DNA from: Symsagittifera roscoffensis
Lineage: Eukaryota; Xenacoelomorpha; Acoela; Convolutidae
Length of the DNA: 64,000 bases
Reading direction: 5' to 3'
NCBI RefSeq assembly: GCF_963678635.1
Contig: NC_087062.1
Coordinates: 30,962,833 to 31,026,832 of the forward strand
Below, in pieces: positions 45,325 to 56,991 of this stretch. How positions within the stretch are numbered: position 1 is the first letter of the stretch; the number at the start of each line of letters is the position of its first letter. The notes under the pieces are model-generated. The model did not search any database and was not told the DNA's origin. It saw nothing but the letters and a program-made list of their open reading frames with translations. The position numbers and the translations under genes are program-made.

Positions 45325-48300
45325 ATGCCCTTCGGCTTGTGCAATGCAACGGCCACTTTTCAAAGACTGATGGCTCAGGCTTTGACTGGAGTGACCAAGA
45401 AGTACGGGAACCTCGTGATGTGTTACGTGGATGACGTAGTCATAGCGACACCGACCCTGGAAGACCACATTGATAGGCTCGATGAGGTCTTTGGATGCAT
45501 GAAAAGAGCAGGATTAAAGTGCAAACCATCGAAATGTGAAATCCTCAGGGACTCGATTAAGTACCTAGGAAGAATGGTGGATAGGCATGGTGTGAGGCCG
45601 GACCCGGAAGCAGTGGAAGCAGTGTTGATATGGAAAGCCCCCAGAACGGACACACAGCTCCTGAGCTTCTTAGGGTTTGCCAATTACTACCGAGAATTCA
45701 TAAAAGGATATGCGGACAAGGTGTACCCGATGCAGAAGCTGATGCGCAACAAAGGGAAGAAGTTCGAATGGAACGATGAGGCACAGGTTGCTTTCGAGAA
45801 CATAAAGCGGGAACTGTGCAAAGCGCCAGTGCTGGGCATGCCTACAGAAAAGGGCATGTATGTTCTGGACACAGACGCATCGGTGGTGGCCATCTCAGGA
45901 ATCTTGCATCAAGAGCAAGAATGGAACGGAAGAACAGTTCTCCGTCCCATTGCATACGGCAGCAAAGTCTTGAGTGACACAGAGATGAAATATGGCGCAC
46001 CAAAAGCAGAAATGTTTGCAGTAGTCACCTTCGTGGAGAAGTACCGTGCATACTTGGGGAGCGCTCCCTTCAAGTTACGCGTGGACAACAGAGCGTTATC
46101 CTGGTTGAAGACCTACTCGATGGGTCAGAGTTATATTGGTAGATGGATAGTAAGATTGGATGGCTACCATATGATAATCGAACATAGGATGCGTGATAAA
46201 CACCAGAATGCTGACAGCCTCAGCAAGAAAACTGAGTTCTATGAAAGATTGGAGCAGAAGCAGGCCAATCAGGCGGAAATAAAGGAGGGATTCTCGATTC
46301 TGGACAAAGAAACTTATGAAGCGCTTCCCTTAACGAGATGGTTGGATAAGTCTGGACATCCAATTCCAGGGCACCCTGAGTTACCTGTAGAGAAAGCAGC
46401 CGAGATAAAGATCCTGTCCAAGAAGGACCCGGTCCCCTTGGATTTGTTGCTGCGCTCGAACCTGGTCCAGCAAGAACTCTCTCGCATGAATATAAACAGC
46501 CTCTCATTATTGGATAAAACGGTGCAAGTCACACCACAAGTGATGCGGATGCTGGGTGGATTGTTAGAAAGAGAAGTGACCAGAGATGACCCCGAGTGGG
46601 CAGCATCAGTGGCATCGCTAACAGTCAGTGAGAAGGTGAAGATCATGCCGTCCAGACGACAGCACGAAGAGAACGAGAGGGATTGTAGGACAATAGTTCA
46701 GCAACTAGTATCCTCAATACCCAACCCCCACGAGATTTTAACCAGTACTTCTTACGGACAGAAAGAACAGGGGAGCAGCAAGCGAAAGAAAACCGTCACC
46801 TTTGTGGACCAGGATAAGGAAGGTAAAAAGGTAGAACAAAAGCGGCTGCAAGACTATTTGTCCGGGGAGACGGATGATGAAAAGAACCAGCGATCACAAG
46901 ATCAACACCCGGGACAAGAAAATTTGTCCGGGGAGTCTGAGATAGACGAGAAAATTCCTGATGAGAAACAGGACCTAGAGAACAAGGTTTTGTCAGGGGA
47001 GTTCAGATGGATGCGAAGAAGGCACAGACATGATCTGGAGGAGCGTGCAGTCTCCAGCACAACCTCTTCGACGGATGATGATTCCCGAAACTCAGGAATG
47101 GACACTTATTCAGACGACAGGAACTCGAGTTTGGGATCAGAACTGTCAGAACTAGCGATACACACGCTACTAGTGGAAACTCGGGCAAGGGACCTGGACA
47201 GAGAGGTGTATCAGGATCCTGACAGCGATCGCTACCTTATACCAAGCGAAAGAGTCTTTGACAACGCAGCGGATGACTTAGAAACGATAGCGGTATCGAA
47301 ACGTTCGATAAGCCTGTTGCCGCAGAAAGAGGTAGTCAGGACTGATCTTGAGCCGTTTGAACAAGAAACACAACCGTTGGCGAAGATTTGGTGCGTTAAG
47401 ATGGAAGAAGACACACATCAGCCCAACGAGCTGAATAGTCAGATGAGGGTCATGAAGACATACTTGAAGGCGAGATACAGACTCTCGGACCTTCTAAGAG
47501 CGCAGAGAAATGATCGCATGACAAGCAACCTGAAAAGGTGGATCGAGAATGGTTCTCCGGATAAAGGGGACCTCGAGGAGGATAGTTATCGCATCCTGAG
47601 ACAATACTTCATGCAGAAGGAAGGGATGTTATATTTGAACAAGGACGGGATCGTGGCTTGCAAAAGAAGAGAGGAAGACAGAGTCCTATACAAGTATAAC
47701 GCGATAGTGTTACCGCAACTCTATCAGACAGAACTATTATTCAGGTCACATGATCAGATGGGCCATCAGGGGATCGACAAAGTATATCAGAGGATCCTGA
47801 AGCGCTTTGAGTGGCCTGGGATGAAAAAGGCATGCGAGAAATGGGTAACAGCATGTCTGTCATGCCAACAGGTCAAGGATCCAAGGAAGTTGCGATTTCC
47901 TTTACAATCGATCGAGTCGTCTGAATTCAACGAGGTGGTGCAGATAGATCACCAGAAGATATGCATGACAGACAATGGTTATAATCAGGTGCTGGTCATG
48001 ATAGATCATTTCACGAAGTATGCAGAGGCCGTGCCCTGCATAACTGTCTCGGCGGAAGAGACATGCGACCACCTGATCAATACGTGGATAGCAAGACATG
48101 GTTGTCCGATGACGTTTCAATCGGATAATGGAACAGCTTTCGTAGGAGAGCTTACGAAAGAGCTTATGAGACGCTCACAGGTTGCTCAGGCTCACTCCAC
48201 GACATACCACCCTCAGACAAATGGCTTAGTGGAAAGACAGAACAGGACGTTAGTGTCGATGCTGAGAGTATATTGTTCCAGGTACATGACTGATTGGGAC

Positions 48301-49074
48301 AGATACCTTCCACAGGTGATGGGAGCATATAATAGCACGCAACACTCCACCACTGGATTCAGTCCACACATGATGCTAACTGGACACGAAAAGTCTTTAT
48401 CCTTAACCTTCTTCTACCCAGAATATGAGGGAAAGAAAACGTCCCCACAGGTCTACGTGAGGGATGTGATCAGACGCCAACAGGAGCTGAACGATTTGTG
48501 TAGACGAAACACTCAGCAGGCACAGGCAAGGCAGAGAAAAAGATTCGACAAGAAAGCAGCTGGTGCAAAGGCTTACTCGGTGGGAGACTACGTATGGGTA
48601 TTCCAGAACGTTATACCACCGAAAAGGACAAAAAAGCTCCTAAAAAAATGGAGGGGACCCTTCATGATTACAGAGGTGCATCAGGAGGGACGCTTTTATA
48701 GACTGAGTACTGGCCGAGCCGCACACTACGAGAATATAAAGCCACACAATCCATCGACAGAAGACTGGTGTATACCTGCAGACATGGAAGAAGGGGATTA
48801 TCTGATGATGGATCCTGCTTGTGAGGTCAATGAAAAAGGCACCAGGGAGAAGAACGATGGAAACGAAGTCGTAGAGGAAGGTACGGATACACCGCTGGAC
48901 CTGGATCCAAACGAACAGATCGAAGCGGACGATGAAACCTTACCCTACGCAGAGGAAGATTGGCAGGATCCCGAACAGATAGAGGTTCCCAAGAATTTGG
49001 AACTGGATCTTCCGTTCACCATACAGACTCGTCAGAAGGACGGGATGAGACCAAGAAAGAAATACAATCCTTAG
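45325..49074 (+). pseudogene. pol: E2 RT C-terminal half, RNase H, linker and integrase
   Basis: A 1,249-codon frame. It begins with motif B (M-P-F-G-L-C-N-A) and motif C Y-V-D-D (45424-45435). RNase H has its first Asp at 45874-45876, the Glu of K-A-E-M-F and the Asp of V-D-N-R, so the active site is intact. A linker of ~350-390 residues (about 46230-47400) is acidic with three L-S-G-E motifs. Integrase follows with HHCC (near 47750-47870), Asp (near 47947), Asp (S-D-N-G, near 48124) and Glu (near 48233), then GPY/F (near 48650). A TAG at 49072-49074 replaces a Tyr. Confidence 0.9.
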
Positions 49075-50103
49075 GGTGACGACTTTGTAGTGGATAGGAT
49101 AGATCTAAAAAAGATAGTGGAGGAAGTAGTGGGTCTAGAGGAAATAACTGTGTCACAAGACATTGACATAGTCGATGATCACGACGATGAGTGGGTTGAC
49201 GACTGGTCGAAACCCGAGGTAGAATTCGACGACGAGCAACAGCAGTCATATGATCAAGACTTGACGAACCTGCGTGTCTTAGAGTGGCTGAATGAAACGA
49301 CCTCGGATCCAGAGGAGACCAGCGTCACAATTCAAGACGTAGATCGTGAAAGCATGAAATACATCATGACCGAACGAGATGATCCTTCCTGGGCTGCCCA
49401 GGAAGGACAACTACTCATCCCAGCTTCTAACCTTGACTTGATACCCGGTATGCGATCGACGGGGACGTCGATGGATATTTTTGTCCGGGGAGTGGGGGTA
49501 GGACTTACCCACACTGAAAACTTGATAATAAAAAAATTAAGAATAGCAAGAGAAACAGGAGACTTAGAAGCAGAAACAGGCGAAGAGCCTAAGAAACCTG
49601 ACATAGGCAGGGTAGTTGAGTCATATTTTAACTTACCAAATGAATATTCAAGTAACATAATACTAACAGACAGTGATTTCATACTCACAAACAGAACATG
49701 TGCGATAGCAATCACAGCAGACATGAGTTTTAGGACAGCGTTAGCGGCAGATTTTAAGAGAGAATACAAAAACGTGGAATTCCTTTGGAAGCAAAGACCA
49801 GGGATAGGGGGCGTGGCAGCCCTACCTCCGGCGACGTCGCAGATACCGGGAAAATACTTGTGCTTCTTGGTAACGAGGGCGACGGAGAAGCAGCACGTGG
49901 ACCCAGAGAACCTAGTCTTGTCTTTGACGAGGTTGAGGGACTTCCTTGTCGAAATGGACGTGAAGGAGCTCTCGCTTCCAGTGTACGATCCAAACAGAGG
50001 AAGACTGCATCCTCGGGAATTGTACGCGCTTGTACACGTGATATTCTCTGATACGAATATACAAGTATATCTACATAAGAAATATTACTTAAGTATAGGC
50101 TGA
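49075..50103 (+). pseudogene. E2 acidic linker and macro domain
   Basis: Same frame after the stop. About 150 residues very rich in Asp and Glu, then the macro domain from about 49590 to the stop at 50101-50103. It agrees with E1 apart from a few substitutions. The landmarks are the same: T-D-S-D-F, then N-R-T-C-A-I-A-I, then Y-L-C-F-L-V-T-R, then L-S-L-P-V-Y-D. The classic G-D-I start and glycine loop are not obvious, so substrate binding may differ from cellular enzymes. Confidence 0.75.
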
Positions 50104-50494
50104 GTGATGTGCGAGAGAGTGTTAGGCCAAAGACTAAGTTGTATGTAAAATGTGATATGTGTGTTATGTTATGTTATGTTATGTTATTAAGATCATAGGT
50201 AAGTAGGGGTTAGTGACCATGAACAACTAAATGACGATCTTGGGAATAGATCCAAAGTTTAGACTGTCCAATCTTAGGTCGAATTCCAAAATTTTAGAAA
50301 CCAATTGATTTCAATAAATTTTAGGATAAATATTTTTTTATCTGAACTGTTTTTAAGCAAATTTTAACGATATATGTTAAGGTGAAACAGACAAGTGTGA
50401 TATTTGTGACTTCTTTTCTAGATCCTGATTGATCATTTAATAGCTCACTTGAGTCAAATATCGAATCGAATCAAATCGAACCTGAAAGAATAGA
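50104..50494 (+). other. E2 spacer between pol and ORF2
   Basis: Carries a TTATG run (about 50160-50185) and AT-rich sequence. No gene. It contains the candidate splice acceptor listed separately. Confidence 0.6.
50409..50421 (+). promoter_or_regulatory. Candidate 3' splice site before ORF2
   Basis: A pyrimidine run ending ACTTCTTTTCTAG, with AG at 50420-50421, 74 bp before the ORF2 ATG. E1 has GG instead of AG at the same place. A splice from a donor in the leader or early gag (an AAACGAG/GTAATA string lies near codon 13 of gag in both copies) would let ORF2 be read from a subgenomic RNA, as for retroviral env. This is inference. Confidence 0.35.
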
Positions 50495-52192
50495 ATGGAC
50501 AACTTCAACTTGGATGAATTGATGGACCTGGCAGAGGCATATGTAGGACCGATGATAGATGCGATCTATCGTCGGCTGATCGATCGAGACTTCGCTCTGG
50601 AGGACCCAGAGGTAGTCATGTTGCTGACCGCCCTGATCAACATCTTGGGGCACGACAACCGTGGGGACCGCCCCACGGAAGTCCTGTTGATGGCAGCATA
50701 TGGAGAAAGAGGAGTACTAGACCGCCCGAACATGAGAGTGATGAGGTGGAGAAACGGGGCTCTCTCAGGGAGTGACTTGGCGAATGAGCCTGGATTGGGA
50801 AGTTCTAGGACTTACCAACCAGGTGAGATGCCTATGCCCTCCAAGCCCAAACCTGGGCTGACGAGAGTGCATCGGGGGATGAACAGCGGGGCGGCCTCGT
50901 CTGGTTCACCACTGGGAGCGGCTGTGCCACCAAAAAGGGTGAAAGTAGGACAGAAGGTTCAGACGAACCAAACCATGCAAGATCTAGATGAGATGAACGA
51001 TGAACTGAAAAGTACGAAGAAGGAGCTGGACGAGATGACCAGAAGCATGCTCCAGATGGAGGAAGATCGGGACATGTGGAGAAAGTTGTTTGAAGACTGC
51101 AACAAAAAGCAGGGTCAAGAGATTGAGCGCTTGAGGCAGGAATACAAAGAGCGATCGGAGCAGATGGCGTTGACAACAGCCGTGGAGAAAGTGATACCTG
51201 CAAGGGATATTCCTCGTGGGCAGTCCCCGATGGAGCTCTTGACGCCTAGAGAAATGAGTCAAACAACGGAGACACGACCTCGAGTAGAGACAAATCGAGT
51301 AACGATCCCGGATCCTAGTGACACCTTGGGTGACCCCGTCGTAGAACAGACAGTGAGGAAACTGATAGAGACAGCTGGACGACTGGTCGCTAACAAGAAT
51401 GCGCCAGGTTCCGGGGTGACTGCAACCTATGGAACGATTGACGATAGGGGCAGAGTACAACTCTCCCAGACCGTGATCAGACAAGGGATAAGTAACGTGA
51501 CACCACTCATGGGGAGCTCGAGAATCCCAGAGAGGAAAATACGAAAGATGCCAGCGAAGAAAGTGTCTCGCATAATAGACGTGCAGAAGAATAATCAATT
51601 GAAATATAATTTCACGGGAGTTCCGGAGACAGATCCGAGGGCCTGCTTCAATCGAGCTACCTGGAGCCCGGCTGTAAACCTGCAGCAACCACCACTCGGG
51701 ACATCTCATCTGATATTGGGAGACAGCTTGGTCAGAGTGCTGTCGATTTTGAGGACCTCGTGGGTCACCACGGTGATGGCCTTTGGAGGAGCGACGATAG
51801 CCCAGTTATATCGGATGGTGGAACTGATGAATCCAGGGAGGATTCCCAATGTGATGATCTTAGTTGGGACGAATGACATCTCCAGAGGTTCAGACGAGCA
51901 GGAAGCACTATGGGAATCAATGATGGTGTGTTTGTTTACTACCCTCTGGCAGAAATTCAATTGCGCGGTACTGACCGTTTGCACTGTGCCAATGAATACG
52001 AGAAGCCTGACAGCCTCAGGAAGAAGGCACAACGAGGGAGTCGTAAGATGGAACAACATCTTGAGGAACCTAGCAAGTCGAAATGCCGGAAGAATGATCC
52101 TCATGAACATCGAACATGAGTTGAGAGCCATGGATCAGGCCAGACTGACCACGGATGGCATCCACTTCGACAGTATTGCAGGACAAGCTTGA
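50495..52192 (+). pseudogene. E2 ORF2, N-terminal coiled coil and SGNH/GDSL hydrolase domain
   Basis: A 565-codon frame from the ATG at 50495. Residues 1-120 are helical and acidic, then basic. Residues ~155-235 form a heptad-rich coiled coil. Residues ~400-560 are an SGNH hydrolase: G-D-S at 409-411, G-T-N-D at 458-461 and D-G-I-H at 554-557, with the spacing of a complete domain. A TGA at 52190-52192 replaces a Trp; the frame goes on. In the family the Ser is the nucleophile and the Asp/His pair is catalytic, so the domain could be an active esterase. Its substrate is unknown. Confidence 0.8.
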
Positions 52193-54211
52193 TTGAATCG
52201 AGTCTTCCAAGAGCGGTTGGACGAGCTGGAAGCAGAACTCTTTGACACAGGAGTGCTGAAGGAAGAAGGAACAGTGAGTGGCGCGGTGATTACCACCTTT
52301 GTGCCTCCTAGCTTGGAAGCACGCTTGGGTACGGTCCCGGCCGTCACGAACTACAGGCAACAAAGCTCCAGCGAACCAGGTCGAAGAACAGACGTACAGG
52401 ATCGATTGGGAGAAGCACCGATGAGGGGGACTATTCATCCTAGGAGAAGAATAGGACCTGTCAACCCAATCGAAGAGACAGCAGGCACATCTAGATCGGA
52501 CACTAGATCGGAGACGACGAGTACCAGTCGAGAGGAGAGACCGAGCAGAGGCTCATTGATGTGGTCGAGCCCCATACCGTCTCCCTGGCATAAATACAAA
52601 GACGAACTAATGAAGCTGGATCTCCAGAGAGTAAGCTTCATTGAAGATGCAAGGAGGATGCTGAATGGAGCGATGCTATCCGTCAGCAGATTGTACTCGA
52701 TAACCGGCGTAGACTGGTTGATAGCCGCTAGCATAAATTTCAGCTCCACGACGGCCTTGAGATTTGCTGACCTAGAGGGACTGCCCTCTAACAACACAAT
52801 GGGACCAGTAAATGCGAGACCATTGCAAGATGTGAGATTGAATCATGATGAGGGGAATCGTGAAGAGAGACCAGGAAGATTCCTGACGACGAGAGCGCCG
52901 ATTGGACAACACGTGAAGATGTTCAGGCAGCTGACGACACCCCCTGGTCATGTGAAGGAGAGAATATACCCAAAACTAGAGAATCAAGATGGTGATGCCC
53001 AAAGATACGGCGGATTGAAAGCGATAAAGAAAGATGAGACCATCTTCGCCACCTATGACAAAGCAGAAATGAGGAAGGCCAAGGTTATGACAGTAGCGAA
53101 TTCAGAGTTCGTGTACACCTCCAAGTCTCTGTTTTGGCCGGACGTCATAATGTTGGCAGCGGTCGACCTGGACTTACTGCAATCAGTATCTTTGGCTATA
53201 GGTGTACAAAGGCAGACGGACATGAATCCAATGACGATTGTGTTTGCTGGCATCAATGACCATCTACACAGTAGAGGTTTTCTGAGCAGACTCAGAGATC
53301 CTACAACAGCAGAAAACGCTGTATGGCCAGCGATAAAAGACATCCTTGAGTCGATGGGTGAAGTGGTGGATGCGACGAAGGAGGGGTCATTCAATAAAGT
53401 GGCATTGAGAGTAGTATTCGCGTTGTCTCCGGGATATGCACATCTCCCGGATGGACTGAAATTCGTGTATGCAATTGTGGCCTTGCTCTCGGAAGGAAAA
53501 TATGATGTGATCATATCAGCCCCGAATCGCCTGATAGAAATGGAGAACCTGAGGCCACTTAAGGCTGAACTGCCTGCAGTATGGTCAGATATCTCCAACG
53601 CGATTAGAGGATTCAAGGACCATGCGCTACACATGTTAGTGTTGGACAAAGTGCTGGGGTTGGAACTGTCCAATTTCAGTCGACAACTCAAACTGAAACC
53701 AGGAGTAGACGACGACCATCGAGTGATCGTGGCGATGTCCAACGACTTATGGTTCCGAGCAATGGAAGTGGCAGGTGAAGACACAAGAAGGAAAAATTCA
53801 CTAGAGACGAGAGCTCATTTGGAGGCGATGGTTTTGAGAACCAAGCCGGAAGCCAACCAGTGGCTACACCTGAACCCTAGAGTAGCGGCATTGGGTGCAG
53901 ACGCTTTTGAGCAAGGCCCCGTGATGATCACAAAGATACATGCCTACTTGTTGAAGGAGGTGAACCTGGCGGAAAATGCCGGTGAAAAGACCGCTGAATT
54001 TGTGAACAGAATGTGTCAGATTACTGTGGAAACCTTCTGGACCCAGGAAGTGAAGGGACAGGAGGGCTTTGAACGGACAGACAGCATGCTAGAAGGGTTG
54101 GGAGCCGGATGGACCGCGTCCTTCTTGGCAAAAGTCTATCCGAAAGTCTCGCACTATTTGATAAAGGAATTCCTCCAAGCAGTGGTGAGAGTATCGATAG
54201 TGGAATTATAA
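52193..54211 (+). pseudogene. E2 ORF2, second segment with possible SGNH-like fold
   Basis: 672 open codons in the same frame. Residues 1-130 are polar and basic with an R-S-D-T/R-S-E-T repeat. Residues ~135-200 are helical. Residues ~290-500 hold the V-F-A-G-I-N-D-H motif (near 53240) and L-S-P-G-Y (near 53430), weakly like a second SGNH domain without a visible nucleophile motif. The rest is helical. The TAA at 54209-54211 arises by local base changes against E1. Confidence 0.6.
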
Positions 54212-55225
54212 GCCTTATTCGTGACATTCGGAGCGGAGAGTTTCGTGAAAGGACCGGCGATGCTGCTCACCGATGGAATTCAGAATCTGCGGCTAGATGG
54301 ACTTCTGACATTGATCGCAATTACCCACGGAAACTTGGGAGGACTAATGGAACTGGCACGTTGTCCAGAGCAGATGAAAGAGAGAGTGAGGAACTTGGAT
54401 ATGAAGAAATCCACGGACTCGTGGAACAAGATAAGAGACCTGAGACACACTCTTATCCAGTATCTCTTACAACAAAATCGCTTTGGAACGGGAGAAGACG
54501 AGACGATTGAAAGAGAGGAAGATGTTAGACGACATGTTGGAGGCATGCCACTGTTAACTGATCTGAGCTTGGCTATGAGAACCGATCCCTTGGCGCTGAT
54601 CAGAGGAGTCACGGAGTTCGTGACAGTGATCTATGGACCAGCAGTCACGTTTGCGTTCCCTGACGTTAAAGTGGAAGCATATAGGAGGTGGGTGCTGCAC
54701 CTGAACCTCATATCGGCAGTGGACGGTAGTACACTGAACTGGTGTGAGCAGCACACATTGCGGGAGCTCATGAGTGAAGATCTGTTATTTGCGAAAATAT
54801 CGGAGCCAGAGATGACAGTCATCAATTTTGACGATCACTTCCGTGACCGCATGGGAGAAGTAGAAAGAGGACACATCGAGGTGTTTCCAAGGCTTTGGAA
54901 TCTGAGACCCTATGATAAAACGAATGGTGAAATAACCAGAGTGCCTCGTCTCACTGCAGCATATCACAAAGTGAGAGAAGAGACGAAGGACTGTGGCGAT
55001 TACAAGAAGCTGCCGGAGGCAATCCCTGAATTCCCTCTGATAAGAAGGATGTTGCTCGGAGCAGTCTCCGTGGCACAGACTCCTAGATTGGGAGCATTCG
55101 AAGCCAATGAAAGGAGAGTAGGGAATTTCGTGGGAACGATGGATCCATACTTTGTAGGGAGAAATGCCGCCGTGTTACAGACACACGATTCGCATACACG
55201 GATCAAGCGACGAGAAGGCGAATAA
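54212..55225 (+). pseudogene. E2 ORF2, third segment (unknown)
   Basis: Open in the same frame to 55225. A one-base loss near 55181, compared with E1, means the last ~15 codons are out of sense. Largely helical; an F-D-D-H-F-R-D motif lies near 54825 and a YGPAVTFAF stretch near 54635. No known domain. Confidence 0.6.
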
Positions 55226-56991
55226 GCAACGCCGCAACTCCCAAGCCTGGAAGATTTGATGAGGAATGGAAGGAATTAGGCTTAGCTCCGATGAGGATGA
55301 GAGGCAGGACCGAATTGCCTGAAGCCTCATTAATCCTGACCAGTGTGAAAAAGGAGATGAAAGTGGGAGGAATATTGCAGACGAGAACTTTCCTAGCACC
55401 CTTCGGCTGCGAAGAAATCAAAGTGGTCCATGGAGAAGAGGAAGATAAATAGGCCGGTACATTGCTCATACCGAGATTCCAGGAAGAAGCCGACAATGAC
55501 GAACAAAGACCATTGAACTCGAACAAGGATAAGTCAGAAGGAGATGACGGACAGGGTGGAAGCCGTCAAACCGAAGAACCCATGCAACAAGATCAAGCTG
55601 GTGGGGAAGACGACAGGGCATCGACAGGAGGAACATCCAGCCTGGATTTCAAAATCTTCAGTGATCTCGAGAATAATGCAGACACGTTGGAAACGACTGA
55701 GCCAGCGGATGAAGGCATCTCGACACTGGAGCCTCCGTCAGCCTTTATGGAAATGAAACGGAATTTGCCGGAGAGCAACTCTCCTGGCAATTCAAGAAAT
55801 AACGACCAGAGAATCCTTATGGAATCACCTCGGAGGAGAAGAATAGAGGCCTCAGCCAGAGTACCTTTCTTGGGAACGCTGCCCGAAGAAGAATGGGAAG
55901 TACATCACCGAGACCACGAGAGTAGGACGGGATGTAAGCTGGACAGAGTGGCGTTTATGGAAGAAGTCTGGACCGTGATTCAGAGCTATGGGACCCAGTC
56001 CATCCTCAAAACAGGTCTCAATCAACCCTTGATGAGAGAAGTACTTGACAAGCTTGATGAGTGTGAAGGGAGACTGAGTGAGTTGTTGATCGACTCAGCC
56101 ACTGATGAGAGTGAAGCGAATTCTCCCATCAAGATGACACCACAGGACGATGAAGGAGAGGTGGTGTATCTGTCAAGAACCAGGAGAGGGACGATGCGAT
56201 CAAAAATGGTGATTGATAAAATCAATGCGATGAAAATGAAGTTAGGCAGCAGAGTGATGCCGAGGAGAGTTGGAAAGACGAAGGTGGATTCAGAAATATC
56301 GATGAAAGCTGGTAACTCAGCGAAAAGGAAACGAGTTGAGGAGGTCATGGATTTGGGGCAAGGTGATTATCAATTGTCTGGCACAGATAGAATATTAACT
56401 GATATAGCGATGGTGCCACCCATTATCATGGCGGGGATAAAGTCAACCGGTTATAAATCCAAAAGGAATGACCGCACTCTGACTGGAGCAACCTTAGAAA
56501 TGGATATACTCAGCCAATGTGGAGAGAGCAAAATGAAAGACTTCAAGCCATCTCCCATGAATCATGGAAAGGGAAGTGTCGCAGGACAACTAACACCAGT
56601 GGAATACAACCGACTGACAGTGTCGGAGACTGTGTCGATAGATGAACCCACCGGTGGATACATGGAGATGTTGGAATACCGAAACTCGGCTAGAGGGTAT
56701 GTAATGGCCCTGGAAGACGAAAAAGCCATGGAGGGTTATCTAGAAATGATGTTGCAAGGCACCACCCTCAAGCAGAAGGCGTACGGGACTTTGGCGTCGT
56801 CTGACATGCAGGCGGAAACGATCGAGCAGTTGGTGAGCCTTCCATGGAAAGCAGTAGTGTTGAGGTATTTCGAAGAGGAAATGAGGACTATGCCAAGGAT
56901 ACATGCTCTCGTGGCAAGTACCTTACGTAAGAACAGAGTTACAACTCAGGTTCGCCTGGTGCATGATGGGACTGACTCGCGAAGAATATGA
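55190..56991 (+). pseudogene. E2 ORF2, fourth segment (absent from E1)
   Basis: Sense frame +1 after the one-base loss, with a TAG at 55450-55452, then open to 56991. It has no ATG of its own near the start. A polar acidic stretch (55460-55850) precedes a helical part, and near 56655-56755 an internal near-repeat G-Y-M-E-M-L / G-Y-V-M-A-L / G-Y-L-E-M-M occurs. Most of this segment is deleted in E1. A one-base gain near 56915 shifts sense to the next frame. Confidence 0.6.

Noticed and set aside
50984-51709. 241-codon minus-strand frame opposite ORF2
   Set aside because: Shadow of the coiled-coil and SGNH coding region; biased codon pattern mirrors the sense strand.
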